DNA of 64,000 bases from an uncultured Lachnospiraceae bacterium. GTDB taxonomy: Bacteria; Bacillota; Clostridia; Lachnospirales; Lachnospiraceae. The notes below the pieces were generated by a model. The model made no database searches. It was not told the origin of the DNA and saw only the letters and a list, made by a program, of their open reading frames with translations. Positions 25,076-33,831 of the stretch are shown here, in pieces (the first letter of the stretch is position 1; every line of letters starts with the position of its first letter). The position numbers were made by a program, and so were the translations under genes. Location: contig CAOKOL010000005.1 of the NCBI GenBank assembly GCA_948470335.1, forward strand, positions 62,001 through 126,000. Reading direction: 5' to 3'.

Positions 25076-28000
25076 TCAAGCCGGCCGTTTTCGGACTGCC
25101 AGCCACAAAGCCGCTGACAAAAGCACCGTCAGCGCCGCCGCGCTTCCCCAAACCAGCCATGGCCTTTGGTACCACTGAATCAGCAGATTTTTCGTAATCA
25201 GAAAGGTTCTGCTGTCCGAGACGGTTTCATTCCCCGCGGCATCTGCCGCCTTTACATAAAGCGACTGCCAGTCATCCTCACTGCTGAGTGAAAAGGTTAC
25301 GATCCCGCCGGAAGCCGCCAGTTCTTCCTGATCAAAGGTATCAGCCAGCCTGCCATTCAGCCAGACTTCCGCACAGAGCAGAGACAGATTATCCCTGATG
25401 TCGATTGTCACGGTGCGGCCGGTATCATAATATCTGGCCTGATCCTCCACGCCTGTCACAACGACCGAAGGCGGCGCGGTATCCACGGCAAAGGCAATCT
25501 CTTTTTCCTTTATCCCGTTGCTGGAACGATTGGAGGCTTTGTCCTCGGAATAAATAGTAACCGTATAGAAGCCATCCTCCCGGAAATTTTCCGGGCCGAT
25601 CTCATAGGTATAAGCTTTCCAGCCCTCCTTGCTGTCAGACTGCGTTACCCTATAATCTTCCCCCTGACGCAGCCGGCAAAGCTCTCCGTCTCTGCCGCAG
25701 GTGATCTCGCGAAATTCAAGGGTATCCACATTGATTTCCGTCACGTTCAGACCGGTGGGACGATCAAGATAAAACCGGTCCAGCGCTTCCTGGGTTTTGC
25801 TGTCAAACAGATAGGCGGAACCGAAACGGTTCACGGAAAACAACAGGGTTTCCTCTGACACATTTCCGGCCAGATCTGCCGCCGAGACAGAAAGGGTATA
25901 GAGGTCATCCGTCTCTTTCGTTCTGGGAAAATCCTTATATCGGATCTCCTGCCCTCCCGGAATAGGTGTCCTTTCGGCTTCGGGGCTGACGGCGCCGTTC
26001 CTGGCGCCTGTCAGTCTGATCTCTGCGCCGTCCGGAGCCAGATTTTCGTCGGAATAGAGGACGTTCGGAGCCACCTCCTGATTATTGGCCGATTTGTCCC
26101 GGATATTTGTAATCTCCAGCCTGGGAGGTGTCAGATCAATTATAAAATGATCCTCCTCATACGCCCGGGCCTGATTTCCCGCCAAGTCCTGACAAGCAAT
26201 GTGAAAGGAAAATTCCCCGTCATAATCATACAGCACAAAAGCGCTGTGCCTGTCGGCGCTGCCGGTCCATCCGCTTATGGCAGGCGGCGCAATCTCCTCC
26301 CCTGCCCGCCGGGCGGTAATGGTAATCACCGCATCCTCAGGCTGAAAATTGCGCTCCGTAACCGTAATTACCGCCTGCCGCTGCCGGTTATAATACAGAC
26401 CATGAGCGGCATTTTGATTATCATAGACCACAGTTACCTCAGGCGGCGTACGGTCGATGATAAAAGGGGCGGCCTCTGTCCGCGCCGATTTGTTCCCGGC
26501 CCGGTCGGTACACTGAAAGGCCAGCGTATAATCACCGTCCTGCGCAAATGTCACTCTCATCTCATAGATACAGCCGTCCACATGGCCGCTTTCCTCCCCC
26601 GTACACCCGCTGCCCGGCACATGCCGCCATTCTCCCGTCTCCGGTTTCTCCCCGGAAGCCGTAATGAAAAGTTCTCCGTCCTCCGGGCGAAAACAGCGGT
26701 CTGTCACTCTGATCAAAGCCGTCCTTGCCTCCCGGTAAAATTTTTCATGGGCCGGATGATTCTGATCAAATGTAATTTCCACTGACGGCAAAAGGGTATC
26801 AATAACAAATTCCGCGGCGGCAGGCTCCTCTGCTTTCCATCCCGCAAGATCCTCCGCGGCACAGGTAAACTGCCAGGTTCCCTGTTCTTTAAACGTAACC
26901 GTATTCCTGTAAATTCCCTCCCCCTCATTCCGCCAGGAGCCATCCCAGCCGGCAGAGAGAATCCTGTGATCCTGACTGCCATAGCCCTGAATATTAAGCT
27001 TTGTCAGCGCAGGATCAAAATTTGCCTCCCTGACCGTTACCTGGACCGTCACCGGACCGTCATAAAATTTCTTTTCCCGGATTTCCCCGGTGATATCGGT
27101 GCCGTTATGGAGAAAAGTCACCTCAATCACCGGCTTTTTCGTATCCAGTACCAGATATTTGCTGGTAAATCTGCCCTCCGACACTTCCGCGCCTTCCATC
27201 AGGTTGCCGGAACGGTCCGCATACTCCGCGGAAAAACGGTAGATTCCGTCTTCGGACATGGAAAAAATACTTCTGTGTTCCTCCCCCTGATTTTCCCATG
27301 GACTCCTCTCAAGCGCCTTTGAAGCGCCGGCCGCCTGACAGTCGATCCGCATCCGGCGTCCGTCCTCCGGAAAAAAGTAACGCTCTCGAATGAATACGTC
27401 CACATTCCCGCCGTCCCTGTAAAAATAGGTATCCGGATACCCTTCATGCTCCGTATAGCTGCCCGGATGATAATCTACCTTCCATTCCGGCGGCCGGTTG
27501 TCCAGAATATAACGGACACTGTCGCCAAGGGGCGCGGCCGAAGCCGGCGCGGTATTTCCGGCATTGTCATAAATTCGAATATCCTCAATCTGTTTTTCCG
27601 TCTCCGTCTGCTCAGGAATCTTCCAGTCAAGGTAAAAGACCGCTTCCAGATACGCCTTTCCTCCGATCTCTGCCCTCCCGGTCTGCGGGCCGATGCTTTT
27701 TACCAGCGTTTCCCTTTTTCCGTCATGGTTCACCGTAACCGATATTTTCTGAATTCCTGAGGAGATCCTGCCGGGTTCCGCCTGATACATCCCTTCCCGC
27801 AGTTCATCCCGGACATACAGCTTCAAAGCCGTATGATCCCTGCCGTAAACCGCGCCCCTGCCCGGCATCTGATAGCGATGCGCCGTCAGTTCGCCGTACC
27901 CGCTGTTTTCCGGGCTGTCTTTCGGGTTGTCTATCAAGTTGTCTTTCAGACTGTCCTTTCCGCTCTCAGTTATGCTGTCTGCCTTTTCCTGTTTTAGATA

Positions 28001-30403
28001 TCTGTGTTCTTCCGCTTCCTGATCCGGTTCAGGATCATTTTCATTCCCATCTCCATGATCCCACTGAATCAGCACCGTTTCCCGGGGTGCTCCGTTGTCG
28101 ATGCGGACCCTGCTGCCCTGGCCGCCCGATTCGTCGGTACAGAAAAACGCCCGGTTTCCCGCCCAGTCTGTCACCTCTGCCCCATACAACTGATCCTGAT
28201 CCTGCAAAAAAGTCTCACTGTGAGAGAATGACCTGACCGCCTCATCCGGATTCGCCGTCCCGCCGATCAGCAGACTGCCCTCCGGCTGATTTTCGCCGTC
28301 TGTTTCCCCCTTTAAGGCATACCACCTGATTGAGGAAATACCAAAGGCATCCTCCGCCGTGGCACAAATGGTTTTTCCCCTTCCGTCCGCGGCGGAATAC
28401 CATCCGGTCAGTTCGCTGCCGTCTGCCGTTCTGACATGATTTTCTCCGGCTGTCGTGCGGAATACGCCTTCTTCCGGCTGTGCCGGACTTTTTTTATCCA
28501 CCACAATCGTCAGGCTGCCAAGCCCTTCCTGCGTGTATGGACAGACCGTCACATTCCCGGCATTGTCCGTTATGCGGACAGCCCTGCATTCATAGACCGT
28601 TTCTTCACCTTCCGCCCCGGTCAGAGTCAGCCGGCAGACCCCTTTGCCCTTTTCGGGAAGGGAAAACCTCTGCTCGCCCCGGCTGGTCATCAGCACAGCT
28701 TCTTTCAGGCCGGACGCCTTTGTATCCGGCGCTTCCGGAAGATCTTCTGCCGTAACGGCCACCCTGACGTCCGTACCGCTGACCAGCTTCCCGTTCACCA
28801 TATGATCCCGATCTGTCAGCGCCTGATCCTGAACCGGCGCCTCCTCCTGATATTTTACATTGGAAAAACAATACGTCACATTGGGCGCGCCGCCGGACTC
28901 CGTAATCACGGCAGGCTGATTGTCAATATTTACCCGGCTGCCCTTATTTTCCGAAATATCCCCGTTCCAAATCAGTCCTGTGGCATTTCCGGCCCAGTCA
29001 ATGGCTCTGACAGCATATAATTGTGTCTGCGGCGACTGAAACAGAGCGGTGCCCGATAAAGGAGTCTGGCCAAAGGCACCCGAAGTCTGTTCCGGCACTG
29101 TCATCATCTTTCCGGGCTGTTCCGCCGTCAGAGGACCTTGGATCACCTTTCCCTCCTCGTCTGTCATATACCATTGCATGGAATAAATCCCATGCCGGTC
29201 CCGGGCATTGGCAGTGATGCGCAGCGCCTGCCCCCGGGCGGATGCGGAATACCATTCCAAAACCCCCTCCCGGTTTTTCGCCGAATATGCCTCGTCCAGA
29301 AAATCCACTTCCGGTACTTTTCCGTCCACCGCGATGGTTTCCGGAGCCAGATCCGCGCCAAACCGGTAAACTGTCCGGTTCCCCGCCCGGTCCGTTATCT
29401 CCAGCGTTTCCGGATGGTATGCTGTCTCCTGTCCCGGCAGAACAGGCAACTGAAAACAGTAACGCCCCTCCCCATTTTCTTCCTCCGGCTTCCTGACCGG
29501 ATCGTAGTTCTGCCCGTTTACTTTTAATATTACGGTTTCAATTCCCGACCCGGAAATTTCCTTTTCCGGTATGACATTTTCCGAGACGCTCCCTTCCAAA
29601 TCGTTTTCCTTTGCAGTATTATCCGCCCAAGAAGCATTTTTTTCATTCTGATCCGCCTCTAAAGTGTCCGGTTCTTTTTCATCCGCCCCGGTTCTTCCGG
29701 TTCCGTCTCTGACCTCCACAGTCAGGACAACGGCCGTCCGGCTGAGCAGGGTTTCCCGGAACAGATAATCGCCGATCTGACTTTCCTGTACCCGGTCCCC
29801 GCCGGATATTTTCTCATATGCCGCATTTGCAAACTGATAATAAACCGCCGGGTGCCCGTCCCGTGTCTCAATTACGGGGCCCGTCTCGTCGATTCTGACT
29901 TCCACGGCCTCCGACCTTGCCTCACATCCCGCCTGATCTTTTACGACAACGACATAGGACTGACTCTGATCTCCCCGCTTTGCGGCCCCCTCTCTGTTAT
30001 AAACCCAGCTTCCAAAAGAGACCTGCCCGTCCGTCACAAGGACATTCTCCTTTTGGTCCGATATGCTCTCCTGTTCTTCCTCCGCCGCCACGCAATAGAC
30101 AGAAGCAGTCAGCTCCCTGTCCGCGTCGCAGTCTTCCACCGTAACCATAAATTCAAACTGTGCCTCCCCTCCCCGATACCAGTAATCTTCTTTCCCCGTC
30201 CCATTCCATTGAACACGGATTTTCGGAGGCTTCAGGCCATTCTCCGAAACACTGCCGTCAGAACCGCTGCCGGACTCCGCATCAGCAGCATCCTGAGCTG
30301 TTTTTACCAAAATACGGCCTTTCTGCGCCTCTGCCCCAAAAGGCGTCAGAAAAAACAACATCAGCAGCAGCGCCGTCAGAAACATTCCCTGTCTTTTTTT
30401 CAA
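25076..30403 (-). CDS. Giant cell-surface protein with about twelve Ig-like modules
   Basis: This 1775-residue protein starts at TTG 30403 with AGGGG upstream. A signal peptide (MKKRQGMFLTALLLMLFFLTP, ending AEA) leads into an array of bacterial Ig-like modules. Nearly every module ends in D-x-A-G-N or a close variant: DRAGNR, DWAGNA, DNAGNV, DWAGNR, DNAGNT, DRSGNL, DLAGWK, DRAGNK, DLAGNQ, DLAGNV, DKASNR, DAAGNE. A C-terminal helix (LVWGSAAALTVLLSAALWLAV) and the basic RKRPA end anchor it in the membrane; no LPXTG is seen. It probably spans the wall as an adhesin, sensor or scaffold. It is last in the PP2C-kinase operon, so phosphorylation may control its export or partners. Confidence 0.85.
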   Translation of the reverse strand: MKKRQGMFLTALLLMLFFLTPFGAEAQKGRILVKTAQDAADAESGSGSDGSVSENGLKPPKIRVQWNGTGKEDYWYRGGEAQFEFMVTVEDCDADRELTASVYCVAAEEEQESISDQKENVLVTDGQVSFGSWVYNREGAAKRGDQSQSYVVVVKDQAGCEARSEAVEVRIDETGPVIETRDGHPAVYYQFANAAYEKISGGDRVQESQIGDYLFRETLLSRTAVVLTVEVRDGTGRTGADEKEPDTLEADQNEKNASWADNTAKENDLEGSVSENVIPEKEISGSGIETVILKVNGQNYDPVRKPEEENGEGRYCFQLPVLPGQETAYHPETLEITDRAGNRTVYRFGADLAPETIAVDGKVPEVDFLDEAYSAKNREGVLEWYSASARGQALRITANARDRHGIYSMQWYMTDEEGKVIQGPLTAEQPGKMMTVPEQTSGAFGQTPLSGTALFQSPQTQLYAVRAIDWAGNATGLIWNGDISENKGSRVNIDNQPAVITESGGAPNVTYCFSNVKYQEEAPVQDQALTDRDHMVNGKLVSGTDVRVAVTAEDLPEAPDTKASGLKEAVLMTSRGEQRFSLPEKGKGVCRLTLTGAEGEETVYECRAVRITDNAGNVTVCPYTQEGLGSLTIVVDKKSPAQPEEGVFRTTAGENHVRTADGSELTGWYSAADGRGKTICATAEDAFGISSIRWYALKGETDGENQPEGSLLIGGTANPDEAVRSFSHSETFLQDQDQLYGAEVTDWAGNRAFFCTDESGGQGSRVRIDNGAPRETVLIQWDHGDGNENDPEPDQEAEEHRYLKQEKADSITESGKDSLKDNLIDNPKDSPENSGYGELTAHRYQMPGRGAVYGRDHTALKLYVRDELREGMYQAEPGRISSGIQKISVTVNHDGKRETLVKSIGPQTGRAEIGGKAYLEAVFYLDWKIPEQTETEKQIEDIRIYDNAGNTAPASAAPLGDSVRYILDNRPPEWKVDYHPGSYTEHEGYPDTYFYRDGGNVDVFIRERYFFPEDGRRMRIDCQAAGASKALERSPWENQGEEHRSIFSMSEDGIYRFSAEYADRSGNLMEGAEVSEGRFTSKYLVLDTKKPVIEVTFLHNGTDITGEIREKKFYDGPVTVQVTVREANFDPALTKLNIQGYGSQDHRILSAGWDGSWRNEGEGIYRNTVTFKEQGTWQFTCAAEDLAGWKAEEPAAAEFVIDTLLPSVEITFDQNHPAHEKFYREARTALIRVTDRCFRPEDGELFITASGEKPETGEWRHVPGSGCTGEESGHVDGCIYEMRVTFAQDGDYTLAFQCTDRAGNKSARTEAAPFIIDRTPPEVTVVYDNQNAAHGLYYNRQRQAVITVTERNFQPEDAVITITARRAGEEIAPPAISGWTGSADRHSAFVLYDYDGEFSFHIACQDLAGNQARAYEEDHFIIDLTPPRLEITNIRDKSANNQEVAPNVLYSDENLAPDGAEIRLTGARNGAVSPEAERTPIPGGQEIRYKDFPRTKETDDLYTLSVSAADLAGNVSEETLLFSVNRFGSAYLFDSKTQEALDRFYLDRPTGLNVTEINVDTLEFREITCGRDGELCRLRQGEDYRVTQSDSKEGWKAYTYEIGPENFREDGFYTVTIYSEDKASNRSSNGIKEKEIAFAVDTAPPSVVVTGVEDQARYYDTGRTVTIDIRDNLSLLCAEVWLNGRLADTFDQEELAASGGIVTFSLSSEDDWQSLYVKAADAAGNETVSDSRTFLITKNLLIQWYQRPWLVWGSAAALTVLLSAALWLAVRKRPA

Positions 30404-30418
30404 CCTTTTCCCCTCCCG

Positions 30419-30694
30419 TCATCCGTCTGTCCTCTCATCCGTATGAACAACCATAATATCCCTCTCAATCACAAACGCCTCTCTTTTTGCTTCTTTTCCG
30501 CTTCCTTCAATCTGCCGCAGCCACTTTCTGACCGCCATGCCGGATTCCAGTGCAAAAATATCGGGAATATCAAACAGAAAAAATTCCGCCAGCGCCGCCG
30601 CCAGAAACAGCGCCGTAAATACCAGCGCCCCGATCCGGGCCGTGTGCAGCATCTGTGCCTGATCCCCGCCGTATATTCCAATCATAACCGTCAT
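30419..30694 (-). CDS. Small single-pass membrane protein in the kinase operon
   Basis: This 91-residue protein is not from a family I recognise. One strong helix (about 21-45, ARIGALVFTALFLAAALAEFFLF) is followed by a polar tail with IPDIFALESGMAVRKWL and a basic-acidic stretch. AAAGGAG lies eight bases before ATG. Its stop is 15 bases from the start of the giant Ig-like gene, whose ribosome binding site begins within that gap. The position between a membrane Ser/Thr kinase and a surface protein makes it a candidate kinase substrate or assembly factor. Confidence 0.65.
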   Translation of the reverse strand: MTVMIGIYGGDQAQMLHTARIGALVFTALFLAAALAEFFLFDIPDIFALESGMAVRKWLRQIEGSGKEAKREAFVIERDIMVVHTDERTDG

Positions 30695-30780
30695 ATCGTC
30701 GGCTCCTTTCTTTTCGTCTCAAGTCTGCACAATTCAATGGCTCCAAACTCCGGTTTTTCCGCAATTCCGCTATGTACCAT
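30691..30780 (-). CDS. Possible 29-residue peptide linking kinase and membrane-protein genes
   Basis: A short frame, MVHSGIAEKPEFGA and on to KRKEPTI, fills the gap between the kinase stop and the 91-residue gene. Its TGA overlaps the ATG of the next gene (ATATGA), a common coupling pattern. The upstream AAGGA is ten bases from ATG, so the start signal is weak. It could be a real small protein or only a coupling leader. No family is recognised. Confidence 0.3.
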   Translation of the reverse strand: MVHSGIAEKPEFGAIELCRLETKRKEPTI

Positions 30781-30815
30781 ATCTGATCCGTCCTTATTTC
30801 CCTACTGCCGGTCAT

Positions 30816-32501
30816 TCATTCTTCTTTCCGCACCCGAAAAGCCGCCTCCACCTGTCTGGCCGCCTGCTCCAGATCCGACAGCAGGGCTTCTTTCAGCAGC
30901 CGGTTTCTCTCCTGATTCCCGTCTTCCGGAATCACTATCTCCGTCACAAGCCGCTTCCTGACCGCTTCCAGCTCATTTAGCATCTCCTGTTTCTCCACCC
31001 CTGCTTCATGAAACAGAGACGCACAGCGGTAAATCTGATACGCCAGCTCTCTGTACACCATCATAGCCGTGGTAATATTATCTTCTCCGGCAATATCCCC
31101 TGCCGCCAGTTCTGTCAGATCCTCCCAAAAATCACGGTAACTGACCGCCGCATCTCCCGCCTTATTCGCCATGCCGATTTTTCCGTAATATTCGGCAATC
31201 TGTCCCAGCTTCCGGGCCCGCAGACTCATATGGGATTCCAACGTCCGGCCCTGGGAGGCAATGCGCAGCCATTTTAAAGCCATCCCCTTATTTCCGTTTT
31301 TCTCATAGGAATAAAAGTAGGCCAGTCCCAGACGGTACGCCAGCATTTCATATCCTTTTTTATTTTCCGCCAGCGACTGTTCATGGGAAATACTCCCCGA
31401 ACCGGCATCGTTCAAAATACGGCGCAGTTCCTCATCCTCTTTCACCGTCAGATTATCATCTGCCAGAAAGATCCGGTCCAGCAGCAGCAGATATGCCTCC
31501 TGTCTCGCAGGAGCAATGGAAATGGCTTTTTCATAATAATCAAAAGATTCCAGAGGCGCGGCGCAGCTCTCGGCCGCCAGAATACAGGCTTCATATGTAT
31601 TGGCCCGCACATGCCGCTCTCCAAGCCAAAGGCCCAGCGCTGCCATACCGCACAGAAGGGCAAGCCCTGCCGTGGCGAAAAACAGAAACAGCTTTCTCCT
31701 GCGCTGCCTGCGGCTTCTTCTGTCAATCCGGTCATAGTGCTCCAGATCATAAAGCAGTTGGCTGCAGGACTGATATCGGTCCTCTTTTTGCACCTGGGTA
31801 CATTTTAAGATAATGCCCTCCAGCCCCTGTGAAAGAGCCGGATTGATCTCCGTAATCGGCCGCAGACCATGGGGATCCGCGCCGGTCAGCAGTTGGAACA
31901 GCATCACGCCAAAACAGTAAATATCCGTCCGGGCATCGCTTTTTCCTTTCTCCTCATACTGTTCCGGCGCCGCATATCCCCTGGTTCCCAGTGATACGGT
32001 ATCTTTGATTTTTTCCGGCCTGTACTCTTTTGCCGCGCCGAAATCAATCAGAGCGATCTCCTCACCGTCCGGTTTCAGCATCACATTGGCCGGTTTCATA
32101 TCCCGGTATATCACGGCAGGTTCCCGGTTATGGAGATAAAACAGCACGTCGCAGATCTGCCTGGCCCATTTCACCACCTGCGTCTGGGGCTGAGGACCCT
32201 GCTCCTTCAAAATCTCCTCCAGCGATCTTCCTTCTATATAATCCATTACGATCAGCAGAGAATCCCCATGCTCAATCACATCGGCGATGGCCGGCAGATT
32301 CGGATGTTTCAGCCGCCGCAACATCTCAATCTCTTTTCTGTCCGCCTCCAAGTCTACCCCCTGCCCTTTTTGCACTTCCTTGATCGCCCAGGGTCTGTTC
32401 GCCCGCTCATTGATCGCCAGATAGACCACGCTCATACCGCCTCTGCCGATCACGCTCAGTATCTTATAATTTCCGGCCACCACAGAACCGATCTCTAACA
32501 T
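30816..32501 (-). CDS. Membrane Ser/Thr protein kinase (PknB/Hanks type without PASTA)
   Basis: This 561-residue kinase starts at ATG 32501 with GGAGG close upstream; the longer frame has no start signal. The kinase domain (about 12-260) has the Gly loop GRGGMSVV (19-26), catalytic K41, IYRDMKPAN with D134 (Tyr in place of the usual His), DFG 153-155 and an activation loop with TVSLGTRGYAAPE. One helix is at about 271-293. The outer or distal part (300-561) is helical with TPR-like segments rather than PASTA repeats. The PP2C phosphatase gene lies just upstream, giving the usual kinase-phosphatase pair. Downstream genes encode membrane and surface proteins, the likely output. Confidence 0.93.
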   Translation of the reverse strand: MLEIGSVVAGNYKILSVIGRGGMSVVYLAINERANRPWAIKEVQKGQGVDLEADRKEIEMLRRLKHPNLPAIADVIEHGDSLLIVMDYIEGRSLEEILKEQGPQPQTQVVKWARQICDVLFYLHNREPAVIYRDMKPANVMLKPDGEEIALIDFGAAKEYRPEKIKDTVSLGTRGYAAPEQYEEKGKSDARTDIYCFGVMLFQLLTGADPHGLRPITEINPALSQGLEGIILKCTQVQKEDRYQSCSQLLYDLEHYDRIDRRSRRQRRRKLFLFFATAGLALLCGMAALGLWLGERHVRANTYEACILAAESCAAPLESFDYYEKAISIAPARQEAYLLLLDRIFLADDNLTVKEDEELRRILNDAGSGSISHEQSLAENKKGYEMLAYRLGLAYFYSYEKNGNKGMALKWLRIASQGRTLESHMSLRARKLGQIAEYYGKIGMANKAGDAAVSYRDFWEDLTELAAGDIAGEDNITTAMMVYRELAYQIYRCASLFHEAGVEKQEMLNELEAVRKRLVTEIVIPEDGNQERNRLLKEALLSDLEQAARQVEAAFRVRKEE

Positions 32502-32610
32502 TCCGCCTCCCTGCACACACCTCACCGGACAGCCCGGCATCTTTTTCCATTCCGGAGAAACCCGCACAGCTCCGTCGACCCGCCGCTCTGAAAAAACAGC
32601 GAACCCCCCG

Positions 32611-33384
32611 TCACACCGCTTTTACCGCAATCACCGAAATATTATCCGTCTCCCCTCTGGCTTTATCAAGCTCCGTCATCCTGACGCAAGCCATCTTAAG
32701 ATCCGCTTCCCGCGCCATCGCCGAAGGACAAAAGGCCTGCATCAGCTCCTCCTTAGAAATTTCATGGCGGAATCCGTCGCTGCAGAGCAGATACACGCCG
32801 CCTTTTCGGACAGTGCCGCGAATAAAAGCAGGAACAGGCCTGCCGCCTGCGCCGATACTCTGCAGCAGCACATTCCGCCGGCTGTCCGACTCCGCTTCCT
32901 CCTTTGTCAGACGCCCCTGCTCCACTTCCCGTTCCGCAAGGGTCTGATCCCTGGTCAACTGCCGGATTCCTCCGTCAAGCTCATACACACGCCCGTCGCC
33001 CACATGGACAATATAATAAACGCCGCCCGCAAATAACATGGCCGTCGCCGTCGTCCCCACGGCGATTCCATGTCTCCGGCCATAGGCGCCGATGGCTTCG
33101 GCTTCCTGTTCCAAAATCGCTGTCCAGGCCGCCAGCACCCCGGCTTCCCGTTTTTTCTGTCCTTTTTTCAGCAATGCCGGAAGCTCCTGCCGGAACCACC
33201 GGGCAAACCGCCGGATTACGGAAGCGCTGGCCACCTCACCTTTTTCCAGGCCGCCCATTCCGTCGCACAGAACGGCCAGCACGGCCCGTTCCCCTTTCAG
33301 GCATCCTGACTGGAGTAAAAGAGAGTCCTGATTGACCTGCTTTACCCTTCCGGTATCCGTGTGATAAGACAACAAATATTTCAT
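32611..33384 (-). CDS. PP2C-family Ser/Thr phosphatase
   Basis: This 257-residue cytoplasmic phosphatase starts at ATG 33384, with GAGGAAAGG upstream; the ATG at 33414 lacks a binding site. The metal-binding motifs are VNQDS (D20), LCDGMGG (D41), VGDGRVYEL, LLCSDGF and the final TDNISVIAV. These define the bacterial PrpC/Stp family, which removes phosphate from Ser/Thr targets and from the partner kinase. It is the first gene of the kinase operon, with a promoter at 33555-33583 and a leader of about 165 bases. The kinase follows after a 109-base gap. Confidence 0.95.
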   Translation of the reverse strand: MKYLLSYHTDTGRVKQVNQDSLLLQSGCLKGERAVLAVLCDGMGGLEKGEVASASVIRRFARWFRQELPALLKKGQKKREAGVLAAWTAILEQEAEAIGAYGRRHGIAVGTTATAMLFAGGVYYIVHVGDGRVYELDGGIRQLTRDQTLAEREVEQGRLTKEEAESDSRRNVLLQSIGAGGRPVPAFIRGTVRKGGVYLLCSDGFRHEISKEELMQAFCPSAMAREADLKMACVRMTELDKARGETDNISVIAVKAV

Positions 33385-33554
33385 CTGCCTTTCCTCACAT
33401 GAACTTTGTTTCATTTTCTCTGTAATTTACTTTGCTGCCAATCGTAATCGGAAATCTACTGCGAAACGCAGTTTAAAGAAATAGAATGACCGAAATCATC
33501 CGACCCTGAAATGTCAAATATCCGTTAAAGATTCTCTAAATCCGACCTGTCCCT

Positions 33555-33583
33555 ATCATAACATATATGGAATTATTTTACAA
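33555..33583 (-). promoter_or_regulatory. Promoter of the phosphatase-kinase operon
   Basis: TTGTAA (33583-33578), 17 bases, TATGAT (33560-33555) on the minus strand. It lies in the 447-base gap 33385-33831, which otherwise holds only the ATPase terminator hairpin at 33703-33742, a small CTGCGAAACGCAG hairpin and no convincing gene. Confidence 0.6.
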
Positions 33584-33702
33584 CCATTTTTTTCAAATTT
33601 TTTCCAGAAACCATTCCGGCATCAGAATCTGCCTTATTCAATCATCCTCCATGGTCCGGCAGAAGGGGCCACAGGCGTATTTTACCAAATCTTTCAGAAT
33701 AC

Positions 33703-33742
33703 AAATGCCCCGGAAGACCCTTCCGGATCTCCTGAGGCATTT
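33703..33742 (-). terminator. Nested hairpin after the P-type ATPase gene, probable terminator
   Basis: Outer arms AAATGCC/GGCATTT enclose CCGGAAG-ggt-CTTCCGG. On the minus strand only a weak T-rich tail follows. It is about 90 bases after the ATPase stop. A second GC-rich hairpin, without a T-run, is close by near 33759-33782. Confidence 0.45.
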
Positions 33743-33831
33743 ACAATGCATCGTCCAGGCGCCCGCTATTCCGCGGGGCGTCCTATGACATATCATACAT
33801 AAAATCCCGCGTTCTGCATACTTTGATTCCG

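Noticed and set aside
30570-30815. 81-codon minus-strand frame overlapping the 91-residue membrane-protein gene
   Set aside because: It overlaps a better frame with an AAAGGAG start signal and has a low-complexity Gly-rich translation.
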